DNA of 36,050 nucleotides. Origin: a virus. This document shows positions 23,204 to 34,400 of this stretch, piece by piece. How positions within the stretch are numbered: position 1 is the stretch's first letter; each line of letters starts with the position of its first letter. The notes under the pieces are model-generated. The model was given only the letters and a program-made list of their open reading frames with translations, did no database searches and was not told the DNA's origin. The position numbers were made by a program, and so were the translations under genes. The stretch is from positions 1 through 36,050 of IMG/VR virus record IMGVR_UViG_3300030419_002892. One strand, 5' to 3'.

Positions 23204-26173
23204 ATGGGACAAATAGATTCAGGTTCAAAATCGAGTAGACTGTTAGCGTCAAGAAGGTATACACATAATACCTATACGACAGCACAAGAGTCATTCACAG
23301 AAGTTCTTGATTTAGGTGCTTCTGAGATATATACTCAAGCCTCGAAAATACCATCTTCAGGATTACCATTTAGTGGTAGTTCTCAATTAGATTCCAATTA
23401 TGCTGATAGTGGTGATAATATATTAAAATATTGGTATAGACAAAAACTAACAAAATCTAACGTTAATAATGAAGTTTGGTTCTTTTTAGACCCAACTGGA
23501 AGTGATAGTGGAGTTGGTGCTCAGTTAATAAATGATAATCAACAAACTAATTTTGTATCACCAAAATATTCTGATTCATCACTTGCAAATTCTACCACAG
23601 AAGATACTACACCTGGTTATTTAGCAGTATTATACAAATCATCTGCTATAAGTCAAAGTGCACAAACAAGTTCATTAGCTAGTGGTGATATAGTTTCAAC
23701 TAACGATTATCAATTTGATTATAAAACTGGTATAGTTCAGTTTATGAATTCTGCTGTAGACCCAACTGATAGTGAATATTGTTTTATGACAGTAAATCAG
23801 TATGTTGGTAAAACATTAGCAGAGGGAGTTGAAGTAAGTGGTGATTTGTCTGGTTCATCTTCTTCAACTGGTTCATTTGGTAGATTAGAAGTTGCTGGAA
23901 ATAGTAGTCTTACGGGTGATATTACAATTGGTGGTAATATGACTTTTGGAAATGCAGATACGGATTCATTAGCTATAACCGCAGATTTAAGTTCAAGTAT
24001 TATACCAGACGCAGATAGTACTTATGATGTTGGTAGTTCAACTAAAAATTGGAGATTCGGTTATATAGAACAAGTGGTCGCAACTCACGTTACTGCAAGT
24101 TCTAATATTAGTGCAAGTGGTAATTTATATTTAACTGGAAATGCTGACATTGATGGAACTTCTAACCTTGCTAGTGATTTATATGTCGGCGGTAATATTA
24201 CTGGTTCAAATGACATAAGTGCTAGTGGTAACCTTTCAATTACAGGTAATGCTGATATTGATGGAACTTCCAATTTTGCTGGTAATGTTACAATGCAGAA
24301 TGACCTCACAGTTACTGGTCGTATAGACGCTGAAGAAATTCATACAACTTTCATAAGTTCTTCAATAACTCAAGCTACTGGTTCTAACATTTTTGGTGAT
24401 AATGTTGATGATTCTCATCAATTTACTGGTTCAATCGATATTAGCGGTTCAGGAACTGTTTTAAAAGTTAGTGATGGAAACGTAGTTGTTAGTGATACAC
24501 TTACAGCAACAAATATAGGCGCTTTTACTTCTACTGGTGCAATAGATTTTGATAGTCAAAATATGACTAACGTGGATATTGATAGTGGAACTATTGATGG
24601 AACTACCCTTGGTACAAACTCATATACCACAATAAAAGATTTTACTAATTTAAGTGGTAGCTCCACAGCGACAGCGTCTCTTGGAAGTCATTTATATGTT
24701 GGTGGTAATATTACAGGTTCAAATAATATTAGTGCAAGTGGTAATATTTATGGAACTGGTAATTTAGATATTGATGGTACTGCTAATATAGCGGGTGATA
24801 CAACTTTACAGTCAGATTTATCAGTAGTTGATATTAATGCTAGTGGTAATATAACTGCAAGTGGTGAAATAAGTGCAAGTGGTAACCTATCAGCAACTGG
24901 AAATCTTGATATTGATGGTTCAACAAATCTTCAAGGTAACGTTACTTTACAAGGTGATATAGATGTTGATGGCACTACTAATCTCGACAATACAGATATC
25001 GATGGAACACTTACAGTTGACGGCACAAACACCACTATAACATCTACTATAGTTAGTTTAGTTGGTGCGGTTACAGCATCATCCAATGTGAGTGCTAGTG
25101 GTAATTTGTCAGCAACTGGAAATCTTGATATAGATGGAACTTCTAATTTAGCTAGTGACTTATATGTTGGTGGTAACATTACTGGTTCAAATGACATAAG
25201 TGCAAGTGGAAATTTATATTTAACTGGAAATACTGACATTGATGGATATTTAACTGTAGCTGGTTCTATAACTGGAAGTAGTCATATAAGTGCAAGTGGA
25301 AACATTTATGGAGCAAATATAACTGCATCCTCTGGAATTTCAACAACTGACATTCGTATTGACGATTACATTTATCATAATGATGACCCCGACACTTATA
25401 TAGGATTCCCAACTGGTGATAAATTTGATGTTAAAGCTGGTGGTATAAACTTTATACATGCATGGCAGAAAGATTCCGATACTGATAAACTTTGGTTTAA
25501 TAAAAACGAAGAAAAGGTGAACTTTCGATTTTACACCAGTCAAAATAGTCCTGGATTGCAAATATCTGCTTCTGGTGATGTAGGAATACACGGAATACAA
25601 AAACCATCAGCATCATTGCATGTTGGTGGTAACTTATTGGTAGATTCTCATATAACTAGTAGTGGAGATATTAGTGGTTCTTATATTGGAACTGGTTCAT
25701 TTGGTAGATTAGAAGTTGTTGGAAATAGTAACCTTACAGGTGATTTAACACTTGGCGGAAATATTACAATTGGTGATGCGACATCTGATAGTGTATCTTT
25801 TGGTGCTGAAGTTTCATCTTCTATGATTCCAGATGCAGATAGTTCTTATGATATAGGTAGTTCTTCTAAAAATTGGAGATTTGGTTACATAGAACAAGTA
25901 GTCGCAACTCATGTTACTGCAAGTTCTAATATTAGTGCTAGTGGAAATTTATATTTAACTGGAAATGCCGATATTGATGGATATTTAACTGTAGCTGGTT
26001 CTATAACTGGTAGTAGTCATATAAGTGGTTCATCTACTTCCACTGGTTCATTTGGTAATGTAAATGTTTCTGAAATGAGTATTCCATCAGTTTCTGCAAT
26101 GAGTGCTTCAGTCGCAACAAAATTGAATACTTTAGAAGCTGATATAATAGCTTTAGCGATTGCGTTGGGATAG
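23204..26173 (+). CDS. Fibre/adhesin protein with unique N-terminal domain and shuffled modules
   Basis: This encodes 989 residues, with TAAGGAA before the ATG. Residues 1-205 are a distinct domain (ASRRYTHNTYTTAQESFTEV and NNEVWFFLDPTG are recognisable strings), possibly the attachment domain. Residues 205-950 are built from SASGN/DIDGTSN modules in at least eight variants. A 40-residue unit with SSKNWRFGYIEQVVATHVTA occurs twice (near 24040 and 25870). There is a short insertion with YHNDDPDTYIGFPTGDKFDV and IHAWQKDSDTDKLWFNKNEE, like the GIGT-type fibre segments. The last 40 residues (MSASVATKLNTLEADIIALA) form a short coiled coil. No S74 domain. A virion fibre by inference. Confidence 0.85.
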   Translation: MGQIDSGSKSSRLLASRRYTHNTYTTAQESFTEVLDLGASEIYTQASKIPSSGLPFSGSSQLDSNYADSGDNILKYWYRQKLTKSNVNNEVWFFLDPTGSDSGVGAQLINDNQQTNFVSPKYSDSSLANSTTEDTTPGYLAVLYKSSAISQSAQTSSLASGDIVSTNDYQFDYKTGIVQFMNSAVDPTDSEYCFMTVNQYVGKTLAEGVEVSGDLSGSSSSTGSFGRLEVAGNSSLTGDITIGGNMTFGNADTDSLAITADLSSSIIPDADSTYDVGSSTKNWRFGYIEQVVATHVTASSNISASGNLYLTGNADIDGTSNLASDLYVGGNITGSNDISASGNLSITGNADIDGTSNFAGNVTMQNDLTVTGRIDAEEIHTTFISSSITQATGSNIFGDNVDDSHQFTGSIDISGSGTVLKVSDGNVVVSDTLTATNIGAFTSTGAIDFDSQNMTNVDIDSGTIDGTTLGTNSYTTIKDFTNLSGSSTATASLGSHLYVGGNITGSNNISASGNIYGTGNLDIDGTANIAGDTTLQSDLSVVDINASGNITASGEISASGNLSATGNLDIDGSTNLQGNVTLQGDIDVDGTTNLDNTDIDGTLTVDGTNTTITSTIVSLVGAVTASSNVSASGNLSATGNLDIDGTSNLASDLYVGGNITGSNDISASGNLYLTGNTDIDGYLTVAGSITGSSHISASGNIYGANITASSGISTTDIRIDDYIYHNDDPDTYIGFPTGDKFDVKAGGINFIHAWQKDSDTDKLWFNKNEEKVNFRFYTSQNSPGLQISASGDVGIHGIQKPSASLHVGGNLLVDSHITSSGDISGSYIGTGSFGRLEVVGNSNLTGDLTLGGNITIGDATSDSVSFGAEVSSSMIPDADSSYDIGSSSKNWRFGYIEQVVATHVTASSNISASGNLYLTGNADIDGYLTVAGSITGSSHISGSSTSTGSFGNVNVSEMSIPSVSAMSASVATKLNTLEADIIALAIALG
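24224..24330 (+). repeat. 107-base segment identical to 27671-27777
   Basis: The fibre module encoding SGNLSITGNADIDGTSNFAG and the start of its continuation is identical at the base level in this gene and in the 26561 gene, including third codon positions. This implies recent recombination or gene conversion between fibre genes. Confidence 0.85.
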
Positions 26174-26189
26174 GTTAGTGAATTTTTTA

Positions 26190-26198
26190 ATATTTATA
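26190..26198 (+). promoter_or_regulatory. ATATTTATA element, candidate late promoter
   Basis: A perfect ATATTTATA copy lies in the 49-base gap between fibre genes, 24 bases before the next start codon, with TGAGGA between as ribosome binding site. Confidence 0.4.
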
Positions 26199-26222
26199 GT
26201 AGAAAGATAATGAGGATATAAA

Positions 26223-26561
26223 ATGGCAAATACATTCAAATCAGTAACAAGTGGTAGCATTGGAACAGTTTTAACAAATGTTTATTCTTGTCCAGCTTCA
26301 ACAACAACAATTATATTAGGAGCTGCAATGGCCAATACAGATAATAATCCCATTGGTGGTTCAATAAAGTTAGCTAAAAGTGGTAGTAGTGAGGGAGCAG
26401 ATAATGTCTTTATTGTAAAAGCTGCACCAGTTCCTGCTGGTTCAACTGTTGAAGTTATGTCAGGTAATAAAGTTGTTTTACAAGAAGAAGATATATTACA
26501 ATTTCAAAGTGATACTGCTAGTTCATTAGATGCAGTGGTTAGTATGTTGGAGATTACTTAA
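26223..26561 (+). CDS. Small beta-rich fibre-associated protein
   Basis: This encodes 112 residues with GAGGA upstream. The sequence MANTFKSVTSGSIGTVLTNV followed by YSCPASTTTIILGAAMANTD is a pattern I recall from small proteins beside tail-fibre genes in marine T4-like phages, where they are annotated as hypothetical structural proteins. It reads as a compact beta-sandwich. The gene sits between two giant fibre genes and shares a TAATG overlap with the next, implying coordinated synthesis, perhaps as a fibre connector or small tip or hinge protein. Its specific function is unknown. The architecture (small beta domain, PAST motif, hydrophobic strands) is loosely similar to the 14397 protein, but I see no clear homology. 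Confidence 0.8.
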   Translation: MANTFKSVTSGSIGTVLTNVYSCPASTTTIILGAAMANTDNNPIGGSIKLAKSGSSEGADNVFIVKAAPVPAGSTVEVMSGNKVVLQEEDILQFQSDTASSLDAVVSMLEIT

Positions 26562-29500
26562 TGGCTTATATAGGTAAAATACCCGCTACCCAAGGAAAAG
26601 ATGCGGGGCCTGCGTTAAAACTTGATGATATATCAGGTGATTTTGATGGTTTAACAAAAACCTTCAGTTTATCAGTTGATGGAACGTCAGTAGACCCACA
26701 CGTAAATAACATTTCAGTTTATTTATCTGGTGTATATCAGATACCTGGAAATTCTTATAGTTTAAGTGGTTCTTATATTGTATTTACAGGTGCTCCATCA
26801 GCGTCATTAGATTTTCACGGTAGTATAGTTGGTGACTCTAGATTGATGACACCTGACAATGATACTATTGAAACAGCTGCATTTACTGCTGGTACACGTT
26901 CAGCTATTAGTGGTTCATTTAGAACAGAATTATCAGGTAGTCACGTAAAACTTGTAGGTGGTGGTGTTAGTGGTTCATCTACCTCTCTTGGTTCATTTGG
27001 TAATGTAGTTTCTGCTACACATATAACCGCAAGTGGAAACATAAGTGCTAGTGGTACTGTTTTCGCGGATACATTCCAATCAACTGGTGGTTCAGTCGAT
27101 GGAATATCTTTTACAGACGATTTAAATTTATCAGGTAATTTTACTGCAAGTGGTGACATTAGTGGTAGTGGAAATATATTTGGTACAGGTAACCTTGATA
27201 TTGATGGTACAAGTAACCTACAAGGAAATGTTACACTTCAAAACGACTTAACAGTAGTTGATATTAATGCTAGTGGTAATATAACTGGTTCTGTAGTTAG
27301 TGCTTCAAGTGCTAAATTTACTTCAGTCGATATTGATGGTGGAACTATTATTGCTGATTCATTTACTGGAACATTCGATGGAGCACTATCAAGTTCTGCT
27401 CAAATAGCGGCAGATATTAGTGGTTCACGAGATGCAGCTTCTATTAGTGGTTCACTTGGTGCTAACGCGTCAACAATCAGAACTTTAAGTTCTGCGACTG
27501 TTAGTGGTTCAAGAGATGCAGCTTCGATTAGTGGTTCACTTGGAGCTAATGCTGGTGTAATCAGAACATTAAGTGCCGCAACTGTTAGTGGTTCTTTTGG
27601 AAACCAACGAGTGGGTACAACTGATGATGTCAAATTTGCTAATATTACAGGGAGTGGTAATGTTAGTGCAAGTGGTAACCTTTCAATTACAGGTAATGCT
27701 GATATTGATGGAACTTCCAATTTTGCTGGTAATGTTACAATGCAGAATGACCTCACAGTTACTGGTCGTATAGACGCCGAAGAAATCCACACAACATTTA
27801 TTAGTTCTTCTATTGCACAAGCCACTGGTTCTAACATATTCGGTGATAGACAAGATGACATTCATCAGTTTACTGGTTCTATCCAACAGAGTGGTTCAAC
27901 AGGACATCATTATTTTCAAACTGGTAATGTAGGCATAGGGACAACAGCTCCAAGTAGAACTCTACACGTTTCTGGTGGTTTTATGCAATCAGTTGATAGT
28001 GGTAATGGTTCAGGTGCTTGGGCGGCAAGTTTTTACAATTATGCAACTGATGGTCACGGAGTCGAACTTGGTATAGGTAATGGTACAAGTACTAATTCAG
28101 CTTTTGAAATTCAGAATTCTGCAGAGAATAGAACTTTTTTTAAAGTTGCACAAAATGGTACATCAAGTTTTAGTGATGCTAAACTCGGCATTGGTCTCAC
28201 TAATCCATCTAATTTACTTCACGTAGAAAAAAGTGTAGCTGATGCTTTTTTAACTTATATAAATAATACAAATTCTGCTGGATGGGGATTAAAGGTTAAA
28301 GGTGGTGGTAATGCTACTAATGATTATGCACTAGTTGTAGAAACACAAGGTTCTAGTGAACATAAAATGAGAATTGATGGTACTGGAGATGTAATTTTTG
28401 GTGGTGCTAATCAACATATAAGTGGTTCAAACACTTCGACTGGTTCGTTTGGTGCTCTTGGTATTAGAGCTGGTTCAAATCCAACTTATCCAGTAACTAT
28501 TAATGATAGTAAAGGTGGACTTGCATTGGCAGCACAAAGCGGTGGTAGTGATAGAGTTGGATTATACACTGGTAATGATACAGGTGAACTTTATTTGTGG
28601 AACGATAGTGATGTTCTCAAGGTATTATTAAGAAGCGGAAATACGAGTTATATTAATGGTGGTAATGTCGGCATCGGAACATCTACTGTACCAAAAAAAT
28701 TAACCGTTGCTGGTGAAATAAGTGGTAGTGATGATTTAACTATATCTGGTGACTATATTAATATTAAAAACACTGCTCAATCAGGTCTTAGAGTTTATAC
28801 AAATGATACTTATGCTAATTTAGTTTATGATTACGCTGGTAATTTACGAGGTCGTATGATGTACGAAGGTACTCAAGCTAATCAGGCTCAAAAATGGACA
28901 ATTTATGCAAATAATAGTGAAAAAATGGTTATTTCTGGTTCAGGTGAAGTTGGTATCGGGACAAATGCTCCAGCAAATAATCTCCATATTCATACCGATA
29001 GTGGGGATGAGGGTATATTAATAAAAAGCACAGGTGATACATCAAACGCTATAATCAGTAGTGCAAATAGAAGTAGTGCGGGTGCTGCAATAAATAATCT
29101 TCAAGGACAATGGAACGGAACTGCAGTCGCTGATATGATATTTTTTACAGGTACTGATACAAGTAACAAAGACGATGGTGTGATAGTTTTCAGAACCTCA
29201 GCTGCTGACGATATAACAGAAAGGATGAGGATTGATAAAGACGGTATGGTCGGCATCGGGACAAATAGTCCAACTAATCTTCTTACAATTCATGCTGGTA
29301 CAAGCACCGATGGAGACGTAACAGTTTTAAGATTAAACAATGATGAAACTGCTTTAGCTGATGGAGATGGCGTTTCAATGATGTTTGGACTTGGTACTGA
29401 TTTTAGAGATGCAGGGAAAATAGGAGTTTTTTCTTCAGACTCAAGTCATGACCAATTTAATATGAGATTTACTGTAAGAGATGCTTCTAACACAATGGTA

Positions 29501-31396
29501 GAAAGGATGAGGATTATTGGTTCTTCTGGTAATGTTGGTATCGGGACAGATGCTCCAAATAAACAACTTGAAGTTGCTCATGCAACAGACCCTGTTATAC
29601 GTCTTAATAGAAAAGATTCAACTATTGTAGATACAGAAAATTTAGGTAGTATACAATTTTCAGGAGATGACCCAGCTACAGATACAACGGGTGCTATAAT
29701 ACAAGGTCGAGCTGAAGGAGCTTGGGCAACAAATGACTATCCAAGTGCTTTATTATTTTATACTTGCCCTGATGGTGATGGAGATGTATATGAAAGAATG
29801 CGTATTAATAATGGTGGTAAAGTTGGCATTGGGACATCAAGTCCTAATTATGCATTAACAATAACTGCTTCATACGGTGGTGAAAATAACAATTTCATTC
29901 AAATGTTACCAACTGGTGCTGGAACAGGTGCTAGTGATGGAATGATTGTTGGAATGGCTGCCGCGGGGCCTTCTTATGTGTGGAACTATGAAAATACAGA
30001 TATGCATTTTGGTACAAATGGTACTACAAGAATGACTATTGATAATGAATATCCTAATGTAGGCATCGGTACAAATAATCCAAGTTATAACCTTGATATA
30101 CAATCTGGAAGTGCGGATACATTAAATGCTCTATCAATTTATAATACAACTAATGGTGGAGATACAAAAATACGAGTAAAAGCAGAAGCTAATCAAGGTG
30201 GTGACCCATACATAGTTTTTGATGCTGGTGGGGTAGATATGTATGTAGGAACTTTTTGGCAAAGTAGTGATAATATATTCTGTATTGGTAAAAATAAACC
30301 TTCAAGTTTTGGTTCTGATGATGGTATTATGATTGATAAAGACGGTATGGTCGGCATCGGGACAACGAATCCAAGCATTACTTCTGGTGTTGGATTACAC
30401 GTTGAAACGGCTAGGTCAGGTAAACACTGCGGAATAAGACTTCACGCCGCTGGTGCTGCAGCGGGAGCTGATTGGACTATGTTTGCAACTGATAATGACC
30501 AAAGACTTTTATGGTATGATAATAACAATAGTAGGTATGGATTATGTATTTCAGGTTCAAGTACACACGCTTCAATAGGAATAGGAATGACAGAACCAAA
30601 AGATGCATTATTACACGTTTCTAATTCGTATTCTACACATGCTGTAAAAATAGATAATCATGGTTCAAAAAGTGCTTTACTAATCAACTCAGGTGTTGAT
30701 AGTGGTCAAGATAATCCTTTAGTTGATATTTATGCAAATCATTCAGGATTTGACCAAGAAGTATTAAGAGTCCAGAGTGTAGGTAGTAATTATGCTCTAT
30801 TTGTAAAAAATGCAGCAACAAATGGGTATTTTTATCGTACATCAAGTGGAACAGGGATGAATGCAAGTATGCATTGGGCATCGGATGTAGGTGGTACAAA
30901 TACTATTGTTTGTACTATTAGAAACGATGGTGATTTAGAAAATACAAATGATTCATATGGAGGACTTTCTGATAGAAACATAAAATCATATATAAGTGAT
31001 TCACGTGGTTATTTAGCTGATATAAATAAGTTAAAAGTTAAAAAGTTTAAATTTAATTCTCATATAGTTCAAGAGAGTGAAGGAACTGGTAGTGCCGAAT
31101 GGAGACTTGGACTTATAGCTCAAGATGTAGAAGAGATTTTTCCAGGTTTAGTTACGAGTGGTTCTTATGAAGGTGCACAAACAATGTATTCAGGTAGTGC
31201 TGAAAATGATACTATAACTAAAGTAACAGGTTCTGAAGCTGTAGTAAAATCTCTTAAATATTCAATATTTAACAAAATGTTAATTAAATCAGTACAAGAA
31301 TTAACAGACGAAATAAGATTTTTAAGAGCATCAATAACAGGTAGTACAGATATAAATCAATTAAAAGCATTAGTATCAGGAAGTACATTTGTCTAA
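26561..31396 (+). CDS. Giant fibre protein with GIGT repeats and C-terminal S74 chaperone
   Basis: This encodes 1611 residues. Residues 1-110 (MAYIGKIPATQGKDAG, then LDDISGDFDGLTKTFSLSVD) form an N-terminal domain shared with the 31428 gene, probably the attachment end. Residues 110-450 are SASGN modules plus two RDAASISGSLGANA units. Residues 455-1265 carry a series of repeats of type VGIGTxxPxxxLxI, typical of long adhesive fibres. At about 1465-1560, SDRNIKSYISDSRGYLADIN to GLIAQDVEEIFPGLV is a peptidase S74 intramolecular chaperone, which trimerises the fibre and is then self-cleaved. The protein ends in a coiled coil and DINQLKALVSGSTFV. Probably a trimeric receptor-binding fibre. Confidence 0.9.
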   Translation: MAYIGKIPATQGKDAGPALKLDDISGDFDGLTKTFSLSVDGTSVDPHVNNISVYLSGVYQIPGNSYSLSGSYIVFTGAPSASLDFHGSIVGDSRLMTPDNDTIETAAFTAGTRSAISGSFRTELSGSHVKLVGGGVSGSSTSLGSFGNVVSATHITASGNISASGTVFADTFQSTGGSVDGISFTDDLNLSGNFTASGDISGSGNIFGTGNLDIDGTSNLQGNVTLQNDLTVVDINASGNITGSVVSASSAKFTSVDIDGGTIIADSFTGTFDGALSSSAQIAADISGSRDAASISGSLGANASTIRTLSSATVSGSRDAASISGSLGANAGVIRTLSAATVSGSFGNQRVGTTDDVKFANITGSGNVSASGNLSITGNADIDGTSNFAGNVTMQNDLTVTGRIDAEEIHTTFISSSIAQATGSNIFGDRQDDIHQFTGSIQQSGSTGHHYFQTGNVGIGTTAPSRTLHVSGGFMQSVDSGNGSGAWAASFYNYATDGHGVELGIGNGTSTNSAFEIQNSAENRTFFKVAQNGTSSFSDAKLGIGLTNPSNLLHVEKSVADAFLTYINNTNSAGWGLKVKGGGNATNDYALVVETQGSSEHKMRIDGTGDVIFGGANQHISGSNTSTGSFGALGIRAGSNPTYPVTINDSKGGLALAAQSGGSDRVGLYTGNDTGELYLWNDSDVLKVLLRSGNTSYINGGNVGIGTSTVPKKLTVAGEISGSDDLTISGDYINIKNTAQSGLRVYTNDTYANLVYDYAGNLRGRMMYEGTQANQAQKWTIYANNSEKMVISGSGEVGIGTNAPANNLHIHTDSGDEGILIKSTGDTSNAIISSANRSSAGAAINNLQGQWNGTAVADMIFFTGTDTSNKDDGVIVFRTSAADDITERMRIDKDGMVGIGTNSPTNLLTIHAGTSTDGDVTVLRLNNDETALADGDGVSMMFGLGTDFRDAGKIGVFSSDSSHDQFNMRFTVRDASNTMVERMRIIGSSGNVGIGTDAPNKQLEVAHATDPVIRLNRKDSTIVDTENLGSIQFSGDDPATDTTGAIIQGRAEGAWATNDYPSALLFYTCPDGDGDVYERMRINNGGKVGIGTSSPNYALTITASYGGENNNFIQMLPTGAGTGASDGMIVGMAAAGPSYVWNYENTDMHFGTNGTTRMTIDNEYPNVGIGTNNPSYNLDIQSGSADTLNALSIYNTTNGGDTKIRVKAEANQGGDPYIVFDAGGVDMYVGTFWQSSDNIFCIGKNKPSSFGSDDGIMIDKDGMVGIGTTNPSITSGVGLHVETARSGKHCGIRLHAAGAAAGADWTMFATDNDQRLLWYDNNNSRYGLCISGSSTHASIGIGMTEPKDALLHVSNSYSTHAVKIDNHGSKSALLINSGVDSGQDNPLVDIYANHSGFDQEVLRVQSVGSNYALFVKNAATNGYFYRTSSGTGMNASMHWASDVGGTNTIVCTIRNDGDLENTNDSYGGLSDRNIKSYISDSRGYLADINKLKVKKFKFNSHIVQESEGTGSAEWRLGLIAQDVEEIFPGLVTSGSYEGAQTMYSGSAENDTITKVTGSEAVVKSLKYSIFNKMLIKSVQELTDEIRFLRASITGSTDINQLKALVSGSTFV
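27418..27593 (+). repeat. RDAASISGSLGAN tandem units (two) in the 26561 fibre
   Basis: Two copies of a 28-residue unit, GSRDAASISGSLGANA followed by IRTLSAATVS (with small changes), lie in tandem. The same unit recurs several times in the 31428 fibre at the equivalent position. Confidence 0.8.
27671..27777 (+). repeat. 107-base segment identical to 24224-24330
   Basis: This is the second copy of the perfect 107-base match between two different fibre genes. Sequence on its 3' side diverges quickly (synonymous changes within the same encoded module), marking one edge of a recombined segment. Confidence 0.85.
27929..30364 (+). repeat. Dispersed GTCGGCATCGGGACA-type 15-mers (first fibre)
   Basis: Near-identical GC-rich 15-mers encoding VGIGT start at 27929, 28667, 28949, 29249, 29534, 29822, 30059 and 30350, with a weaker copy at 28184. 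The copies at 29249 and 30350 are identical GTCGGCATCGGGACA. They contrast with the AT-rich codon use of surrounding sequence. Confidence 0.8.
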
Positions 31397-31401
31397 TGAA
31401 A

Positions 31402-31410
31402 ATATTTATA
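31402..31410 (+). promoter_or_regulatory. ATATTTATA element, candidate late promoter
   Basis: A perfect ATATTTATA copy lies in the 31-base gap between the two S74 fibre genes, 17 bases before the start codon, with AAAGGAA between. Confidence 0.4.
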
Positions 31411-31427
31411 GTAAATAAAGGAATATA

Positions 31428-34400
31428 ATGGCATATATAGGAAGAGAACCAACAAATACAGGAGAATTTTTACTAATAGATGATATTAGTGGAGATTTTA
31501 ATGGCTCAGACGTAAGTTTTACCTTACAAGTAGGTTTACTTGATGTTACACCAGCTGCTGCAAATACAGTCATTGTATTAGATGGTGTAGTACAAGAACC
31601 AACTACAGCATATTCAATAAGTGGTTCAACTATCACATTTACAGAAGCACCTGATAACGGATTATCTTTTTATGGTTTATTAGCTGGTCAATCACAGTAT
31701 ATTGCAAATAGTTCTGTAACGAATGACCATATAAGTGCCGCAACAAGTATTAGTGGTAGTAAAATAAGTACAGATTTTAGTGCACAAAACCTTCAAATAA
31801 CTCATATAACTGCTAGTGGAAATATTAGTGCTAGTGGAATTGTTATAGCAGATACATTTCAATCATCAGGTGGTTCAAGTGATTCAATTTCATTTACTGA
31901 TGATTTAAATATAACTGGACATATAACTGCTAGTGGAAATATAAGTTCGAGTGCAAGTATAATAGGTAATACATTTACTGGAACATTCAATGGAGCACTA
32001 TCAAGTTCTGCACAAATAGCTACGACAATTAGTGGTTCACGAGATGCCGCTTCAATTAGTGGTTCACTCGGAGCTAATGCTGGTGTAATCAGAACATTAA
32101 GTGCTGCAACTGTTAGTGGTTCAAGAGATGCAGCTTCAATTAGTGGTTCAAGGGATGCAGCTTCGATTAGTGGTTCACTTGGTGCTAACGCCGGTGTAAT
32201 CAGAACTCTAAGTGCTGCAACTGTTAGTGGTTCACGTGATGCCGCTTCAATTAGTGGTTCAAGGGATGCAGCTTCGATTAGTGGTTCACTCGGAGCTAAC
32301 GCAACGGTTATTAGAAATCTAAGTGCTGCAATTGTTAGTGGTTCATCTGTCTCATCAAGTAACTCAGTTAGTGCAAGAGTTGTTTCACTTGAAGGTAGTG
32401 GAACTATACAAGGAGTTGGAACTACAAATAATGTGCTATTTGGTAGTATAACTGGTAGTGGTAATGTTAGTGCTAGTGGTAATTTATCAGCAACTGGAAA
32501 TCTTGATATAGATGGAACATCAAATTTTGCTGGTAACGTCACAATGCAAAACGATTTGGTTGTTACAGGTAGAATTGATGCAGAAGAAATCCATACCACA
32601 TTTATTAGTTCATCTATAGCTCAAGCTACTGGTTCTAACATATTCGGTGATAGTATCAATGATTCACATCAATTTACAGGTTCAATTGATATTAGTGGTT
32701 CAGGAACTGTACTACGGGTTAGTGATGGTAATGTAGATTTTGATGGCGATTTAGATGTTGATGGCACATCTAATCTGGATATAGTCGATATAGATGGTGC
32801 AGTAGATATGGCTTCTACATTAAAAGTTGATAGTCATATTGCTGTAGGAACAACCTTAGATGCTAATAGAAGTTTAATGGTAAATAGAACCTTTACAGGA
32901 AATGCTGGAGGACAATTAGCTCAATTATCAGTAGGTGGAAACATTACAGAAGCTGGTTCTGGAACTCATGCTAATATAGCAACTTTATTACTTGAACGAC
33001 CAACTGTAACAAATGCTGGTGGTGCTACAACTAATCTTTCAACATTATATATTGACAACGCACCAACTGGAATAACACCAACGAATGGCCCTTATGCAAT
33101 ATTTGTAGATGCTGGAGATAGTAGATTTGACGGTAATATAGACGTTGGTGGTAACATTAGTGGTTCAAGTGATTTAGGAACTGACGGTGATTTATATGTT
33201 GGTGGTAGAATTACAGGTAGTAGTGGAGCTACATTTGTAGGTAATGTCGGCATCGCGACAACGGCTCCAACAGCTCCATTGACAATAGAAGCAAATGGTA
33301 GTCATATTCATTTAGATACTCCAAGTTCTGGTCAAAATAATTGGATTACTTGGAAAGATAATGGAAGTAATAAGTGGGAAGTAAATAAAGATACCTCTCA
33401 TAATTTCAATGTCTATTCTTATCAAGCATCAGCAAATCTTATGCAATTTCTAGCCGCTGGTACTACTCTTGAATTCCCTACTGCTAATTTTCTAATAAGT
33501 GGTTCAGCAACTACAACTGGTTCGTTTGGTGGACTTAAAATTAATAATGATACAATAGTAACTACTAGAATAGGGAACGTTGGTATAGGTGGTACACCTC
33601 TAAATCCAGGTGGTATGAGTAGAACATTAGAGTTAACAAGTACTTCTGGTGACTTACAATTGGCAATATGGTCAAGAAATGATTCTTTAAGTCACGACGC
33701 TAGAATTGGTGAACTTGCATTTATGGCAGGTTCGGATAGTACAGAACCTTATCTTGCGGGTATGAAAGGTAGTGTGTCGGGTTCATTAGAAAATGCTGGA
33801 TATTTATCATTTCATACGAGAACAGCTGGTAATTCTGGAGGACAACCACCTGAAAGAATGCGTATTGAACACGATGGTAAAGTCGGCATAGGTACAGATA
33901 ATCCAAATGGTCTTTTAGAAATTTATAATTCAAATACAGAAGCTTATGCTGGTAATGATGGTGTAGGAGCGTTTGGTGGTTCTGATTTATTAATAACTAA
34001 TGGAAATACTACTAATAATACGAGTAATCTTATATTTTATTTTGGTGGTTCAGGAAGTTCTCTTGCGAGAATAGCTGGATTAAGAACTGGTACTGGTGCA
34101 AGTGATTTAGTTTTTATTACACAAAATAATTCTTCTGGAAGAGCTGAAAAAATGAGAATACTTTCAACGGGCAATGTCGGCATCGGAGTTACAGACCCAG
34201 ACCAAGCTCTTGAAGTAAATGGAAGAATTCATGTAAATAGAGATGGTGGATATCCATCCCTGTATTTTAGTTCTGCAGCTTCTGCAGCTTGGACTCCTTA
34301 TGTTTGGTTTGATACAGATAGCGGTACTCTTCAATTAGGAACTTCTTCAGCTGGAACAGGTATTAATATTACATCTGCTGGTAAAGTCGGCATCGGAGAT

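Noticed and set aside
32034-32345. Regular repeats that at first sight resemble a CRISPR array
   Set aside because: Repeats are in frame, translate to a fibre module, have no unique spacers of constant length, and no cas genes are near.
31859-32599. 246-codon minus-strand open frame opposite the second S74 fibre
   Set aside because: Its Pro/Leu/Ala repeats are the mirror of the tandem SASG/RDAASISG repeats on the coding strand. The + strand frame is clearly the gene.
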